NCBI GenBank assembly: GCA_030600975.1
Contig: JAUVUL010000054.1
Location: 1-8,138 of the forward strand
Length of the DNA stretch: 8,138 nucleotides
Direction: 5' to 3'
Origin: Candidatus Aegiribacteria sp.
GTDB taxonomy: Bacteria; Fermentibacterota; Fermentibacteria; Fermentibacterales; JCC-6
The notes beneath the pieces were generated by a model. It was not told the origin of the DNA. It did not search any database and saw only the letters and a program-made list of their open reading frames with translations. Made by a program: the position numbers and the translations under genes. Shown in pieces: positions 5,458-8,138 of this stretch. Within the stretch, counting starts at the first letter, position 1; every line of letters starts with the position of its first letter.

Positions 5458-6801
5458 TTGAAGGATACCCGTAAAACACCACATCTTTTTGTAATCGATA
5501 CCAATGTGCTTCTGTACGATCATAACTGCATAGATAATTTTCAGGAGCATGATGTCGTTATCCCAATAACTGTCCTTGAGGAACTTGATGAATTCAAGAA
5601 GGGAAACGATCTCATCAATTTCCAGGCGAGGGAATTCATACGCAAACTGGACAGGCTTTCCGGGGAAAGTCTTTTCAACGAAGGTCTGCCCCTCGGCCCC
5701 GGGAGGGGAAAACTCTTTGTGAAAATTGCCGGACCTTCAGAAGGAAGTTCGGTGGAAAATGCATTCTTCTCTATGAACAAACCGGACCATAGGATTCTTG
5801 CACTTGCTGATCAGCTCAAATGCGATAACCCTGACAGGGCAGTAATCCTGATAAGCAAGGATATCAACCTGAGAATGAAGGCCAAATCCCTGGGGATTCA
5901 GGCTGAGGATTACGAAACAGGGAAAGTAGAGAATGTTGATGAGTTGTATACCGGATCCGGGTTACTTGAAGATGTCGATAAGGATCTTATTTCAAGATTC
6001 TATCAGCAGCCCTTTTCGGTACCCAGAGAAGAGATAGACGCTGAGCTAAAGCCGGTTCCCAACCAGTTCTTCATCCTGAGAAACGGCAGCAACAGTTCAC
6101 TTACCTGGTACAATCCTGGAACCGATGAATTTGAAAGGATAATCAAGACAAGGGCTTATGGAATACAGCCTCGTAACGCTGAACAGACTTTTGCCCTTCA
6201 CACACTTCTGAATCCTGCCGTAAGGCTGGTAACCCTGACCGGGAAAGCAGGTACTGGGAAGACACTCCTTGCCCTTGCCGCAGCCCTGGATCAGCGACAT
6301 GACTACAGGCAGATATACCTTGCCCGTCCTGTGGTGCCCCTCGGAAACAGGGATCTGGGATTCCTTCCAGGGGATGTTCAGAGCAAGCTTGATCCCTATA
6401 TGCAACCCCTGTGGGATAATCTTTCTGTTATTAAGAACCGTTTCTCATCCGACAGCAAGGAATACAATAGCCTACAGGAGATGATAGAGCTTGAGAAACT
6501 CTGCATTACTCCTCTGGCGTATATCAGGGGCAGGAGCCTGGACAGTATCTATTTTATTGTTGATGAAGCCCAGAATCTTACACCGCATGAAGTCAAAACA
6601 ATAATCACCAGAGCAGGCGAGGGCACGAAAATCGTCTTTACCGGTGATATCTATCAGATCGATACACCCTACCTGGACAGTCAGTCCAACGGGCTCACAT
6701 ACCTTGTTGACCGCCTGAAGGATGAGAAGATCTCCGCCCATATCAATCTGGTTAAAGGCGAGAGGAGCGAGCTTGCCGAACTTGCCAGTAATCTTCTCTG
6801 A
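5458..6801 (+). CDS. PhoH family protein: PIN domain fused to PhoH-type ATPase
   Basis: 447 residues, typical for the PIN-PhoH (PhoH2/YlaK-like) group. Residues about 9-155 are a PIN RNase domain with acidic residues D14 (FVIDTN), E41/E42 (VLEELDEF), D110 (PDHRILALA) and D135 (SKDINLRMK). Residues about 235-447 are the PhoH P-loop ATPase: Walker A GKAGTGKT (262-269), RPVVPLGNRDLGFLPGD, Walker B YFIVDEAQN (365-373) and TGDIYQID (395-402). Relatives couple ATP-driven RNA unwinding to RNA cleavage in the cytoplasm; the cellular role here is inferred only from the family. The start is a TTG at 5458, because the frame upstream has no ATG/GTG before a TGA at 5428 and the PIN domain begins almost at once. 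The ribosome site is weak (GGAC at 5447-5450), and the strong GGAGG at 5411 is too far away. Poor initiation may keep expression low. It is followed after 20 bp by the DUF389 gene. Confidence 0.95.
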   Translation: MKDTRKTPHLFVIDTNVLLYDHNCIDNFQEHDVVIPITVLEELDEFKKGNDLINFQAREFIRKLDRLSGESLFNEGLPLGPGRGKLFVKIAGPSEGSSVENAFFSMNKPDHRILALADQLKCDNPDRAVILISKDINLRMKAKSLGIQAEDYETGKVENVDELYTGSGLLEDVDKDLISRFYQQPFSVPREEIDAELKPVPNQFFILRNGSNSSLTWYNPGTDEFERIIKTRAYGIQPRNAEQTFALHTLLNPAVRLVTLTGKAGTGKTLLALAAALDQRHDYRQIYLARPVVPLGNRDLGFLPGDVQSKLDPYMQPLWDNLSVIKNRFSSDSKEYNSLQEMIELEKLCITPLAYIRGRSLDSIYFIVDEAQNLTPHEVKTIITRAGEGTKIVFTGDIYQIDTPYLDSQSNGLTYLVDRLKDEKISAHINLVKGERSELAELASNLL

Positions 6802-6821
6802 TACGTTAACTGGAGGTTGAA

Positions 6822-7823
6822 ATGGCCGTACGCCTCATTGAAGTCTTCATGCCTGCCGATCGCCTCGAACTGGCCAGATCATCTGTCAGCAGCCTCGATA
6901 CTCTTTCCATATGGTGGGAAAAACTATCGGATGAGCAGGCACAGCTTCACATTCTCGTGGAAGCTGAGCGAAGCGAGGAGATAACAGACAGGCTCAGATT
7001 GGCTCTTGCCGATTCAGGTGAGGAGCTCAGAATCGTCTCCCTGCCCGTTGAAGCGTCCATACCGGCTCCCGAAGAAACCACAAAGAAAGACAGGAAACCC
7101 GGAAGCATTCTGCATAGAAAAACGCACAGGGTAAGCCGGGAAGAATTGTACGCTGACGTGCAGGAAATGATGCGCACTTCCTGGCCCAATATAGTCATGA
7201 CCATCCTTTCAGCCGTTGTATGTGCCGTGGGTCTTGCGCGAAGCAATGTTGCTGTGATAATCGGTGCGATGGTCATCGCTCCCCTTCTCGGACCGAACGT
7301 GGGTCTTGCCCTGGGTGTGACCCTTGGAGATTTCGGATTCATCTTGAGAGCCTTCAGAGAAAATCTCCTCAGGATAGGAGCAGCTTTTGCGTTTGCTGTG
7401 GCCGTGGGGTTTTTCTTCAGCATTGATTCGCAGGCGCCTGAAATAGTATCAAGGACTTTCATAAGCTCCACCGATATTGTTATTGCACTTGCAGCCGGGG
7501 CGGCCGGAGCCCTGGCTCTGAGTACAGGTGCTCCAGCTTCACTTATCGGCGTAATGGTCGCTGCCGCCCTGATGCCCCCCCTTGTTGTCACAGGAATGCT
7601 TAGCGCTCTTGGCAATTACAGCGGAGCTCTGGGAGCCCTCCAGCTCCTTGCCGTGAATCTCATCTCAATAAACCTGGCGGGAATACTTACATTCCTGGCA
7701 ATGGGGATACGACCCGGCTCAGATGATGATGTAAGTAAAGCCCGGATCCTGACTACTCTGACTGTTATGGTATGGATTATTCTTCTGGCTGCCCTGACAG
7801 TTCTTATCGTATCGAACGCATAG
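6822..7823 (+). CDS. DUF389 / TIGR00341 family membrane protein
   Basis: 333 residues with GGAGG (6812-6816) five bases before the ATG. Residues 1-115 are a soluble N-terminal domain (MAVRLIEVFMPADRLE, then LHILVEAERSEEITDRL), which looks like a small ferredoxin-like, ACT-type fold, linked by a charged stretch. From about 120 to 331 I count seven hydrophobic segments: about 122-138, 143-166, 184-200, 217-236, 240-261, 271-293 and 309-331. The family signatures GAMVIAPLLGPNVGLALG (148-165) and AALMPPLV (248-255) are clear, so it is an inner-membrane protein. The family has no established biochemical function; a transport or channel-like role is often suspected. The 20-bp gap after the PhoH stop suggests one operon. 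A hairpin terminator follows directly. Confidence 0.93.
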   Translation: MAVRLIEVFMPADRLELARSSVSSLDTLSIWWEKLSDEQAQLHILVEAERSEEITDRLRLALADSGEELRIVSLPVEASIPAPEETTKKDRKPGSILHRKTHRVSREELYADVQEMMRTSWPNIVMTILSAVVCAVGLARSNVAVIIGAMVIAPLLGPNVGLALGVTLGDFGFILRAFRENLLRIGAAFAFAVAVGFFFSIDSQAPEIVSRTFISSTDIVIALAAGAAGALALSTGAPASLIGVMVAAALMPPLVVTGMLSALGNYSGALGALQLLAVNLISINLAGILTFLAMGIRPGSDDDVSKARILTTLTVMVWIILLAALTVLIVSNA

Positions 7824-7825
7824 AA

Positions 7826-7853
7826 AAAGGGGCATGCGCCGGCATACCCCTTT
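7826..7853. terminator. Bidirectional intrinsic terminator between convergent genes
   Basis: A 12-bp stem (AAAGGGGCATGC, 7826-7837, against 7842-7853) with one C/A mismatch and a GCCG loop starts 2 bases after the DUF389 stop. On the minus strand the stem runs into TTTTT, a good terminator for the convergent gene at 7874. On the plus strand only TTT follows, so it is weaker in that direction. Confidence 0.85.
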
Positions 7854-7873
7854 CTGATTGTGTGTTCTTTCAG

Positions 7874-8138
7874 CTAGAATACAGTCTTGATATTTCCCCA
7901 GGTGGAGTTCTCTAGTGATATAGGTACGTATTCATCGTCGAACTTGACGTTCAAAAGAGCAGGGCGATCCGCAGTCCAGAGGTATACTGGATTCGAATCA
8001 TCCGTCATGGCGCAGGTCAGCTGGCTGCACCCGGGAGTGAAGGAATCAAGTATTATTGAAGGATCGTCACCGTCCAGAACGTGGACTTCTGTTCCAAGCG
8101 CATCGTGGGTGTAGAAGACGTTCCAGGCTTCATCGTAC
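7874..8138 (-). CDS. Unrecognised protein, C-terminal 87 residues (5' end beyond window)
   Basis: The minus-strand frame is open from the right edge to a TAG at 7876-7874. It begins YDEAWNVFYTHDALGTEVHV and ends SLENSTWGNIKTVF. The piece is acidic and rich in aromatic and beta-branched residues (VYLWTADRPALLNVKF), has two close cysteines (PGCSQLTC) and no membrane segment. This composition suits an extracytoplasmic beta-sheet protein, but that is only an impression. No family is recognisable. It converges on the PhoH/DUF389 operon and shares the hairpin terminator at 7826. Reading as a real gene is supported by the frame open to the window edge, a stop just before the terminator, and the lack of a convincing plus-strand alternative. 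Confidence 0.7.
   Translation of the reverse strand, partial: YDEAWNVFYTHDALGTEVHVLDGDDPSIILDSFTPGCSQLTCAMTDDSNPVYLWTADRPALLNVKFDDEYVPISLENSTWGNIKTVF

Noticed and set aside
6947..7615. Minus-strand 222-codon open frame
   Set aside because: It lies antisense to the DUF389 gene, is low-complexity and Ala/Ser/Arg-rich, and has no recognisable domain; a shadow of high-GC codon use in the real gene.
7887..8114. Plus-strand 75-codon frame
   Set aside because: Antisense to the right-edge minus-strand gene, whose frame is open to the window end and whose stop sits next to the terminator; no protein similarity on this strand.

Overview
The window looks like a bacterial chromosome segment, probably from a little-studied lineage of the FCB group (Bacteroidota, Cloacimonadota, Fermentibacterota and similar). 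The pointers are a secreted protein built from ~50-residue '[14 protein letters not shown]' repeats, a type common in those phyla, and the presence of a serine recombinase with a small HTH protein. This placement is inference; there is no rRNA or other marker in the window.

Layout from left to right. (1) Bases 1-974, minus strand: the N-terminal 324 codons of an exported repeat protein, running off the left edge. (2) Bases 975-1654: no gene, but an imperfect copy of the 3' end of tRNA-Glu at 1199-1217. (3) Bases 1655-2464, plus: a stand-alone CheR-type methyltransferase. (4) Bases 2465-3079: no supportable gene. (5) Bases 3080-3280, plus: a small helix-turn-helix protein that seems cut short by an in-frame TAG. 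(6) Bases 3464-3955, minus: a SnoaL-like lipoprotein. (7) Bases 4101-5066, plus: the C-terminal part of a large serine recombinase, without its catalytic domain, whose reading frame ends inside tRNA-Glu. (8) Bases 5026-5306, minus: tRNA-Glu(TTC) and tRNA-Lys(TTT), with a second copy of the tRNA-Lys 3' end between them. (9) Bases 5458-7823, plus: a PIN-PhoH ATPase gene followed after 20 bp by a DUF389 membrane protein gene, probably one operon. (10) A hairpin terminator at 7826-7853, then the C-terminal end of an unrecognised minus-strand gene that continues past the right edge.

The main interpretation is that 1199 to about 5028 is an old, decaying integrated element of about 3.8 kb at the 3' end of tRNA-Glu. 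It has a direct repeat of the tRNA end at its far side, a broken recombinase next to the intact tRNA, a truncated HTH gene, and sparsely coding DNA carrying a CheR-like and a SnoaL-like cargo gene. Right of the tRNAs the DNA is compact and ordinary. I saw no CRISPR array, no intact insertion sequence and no convincing new system. The most interesting signals are the two sets of duplicated tRNA 3' ends.
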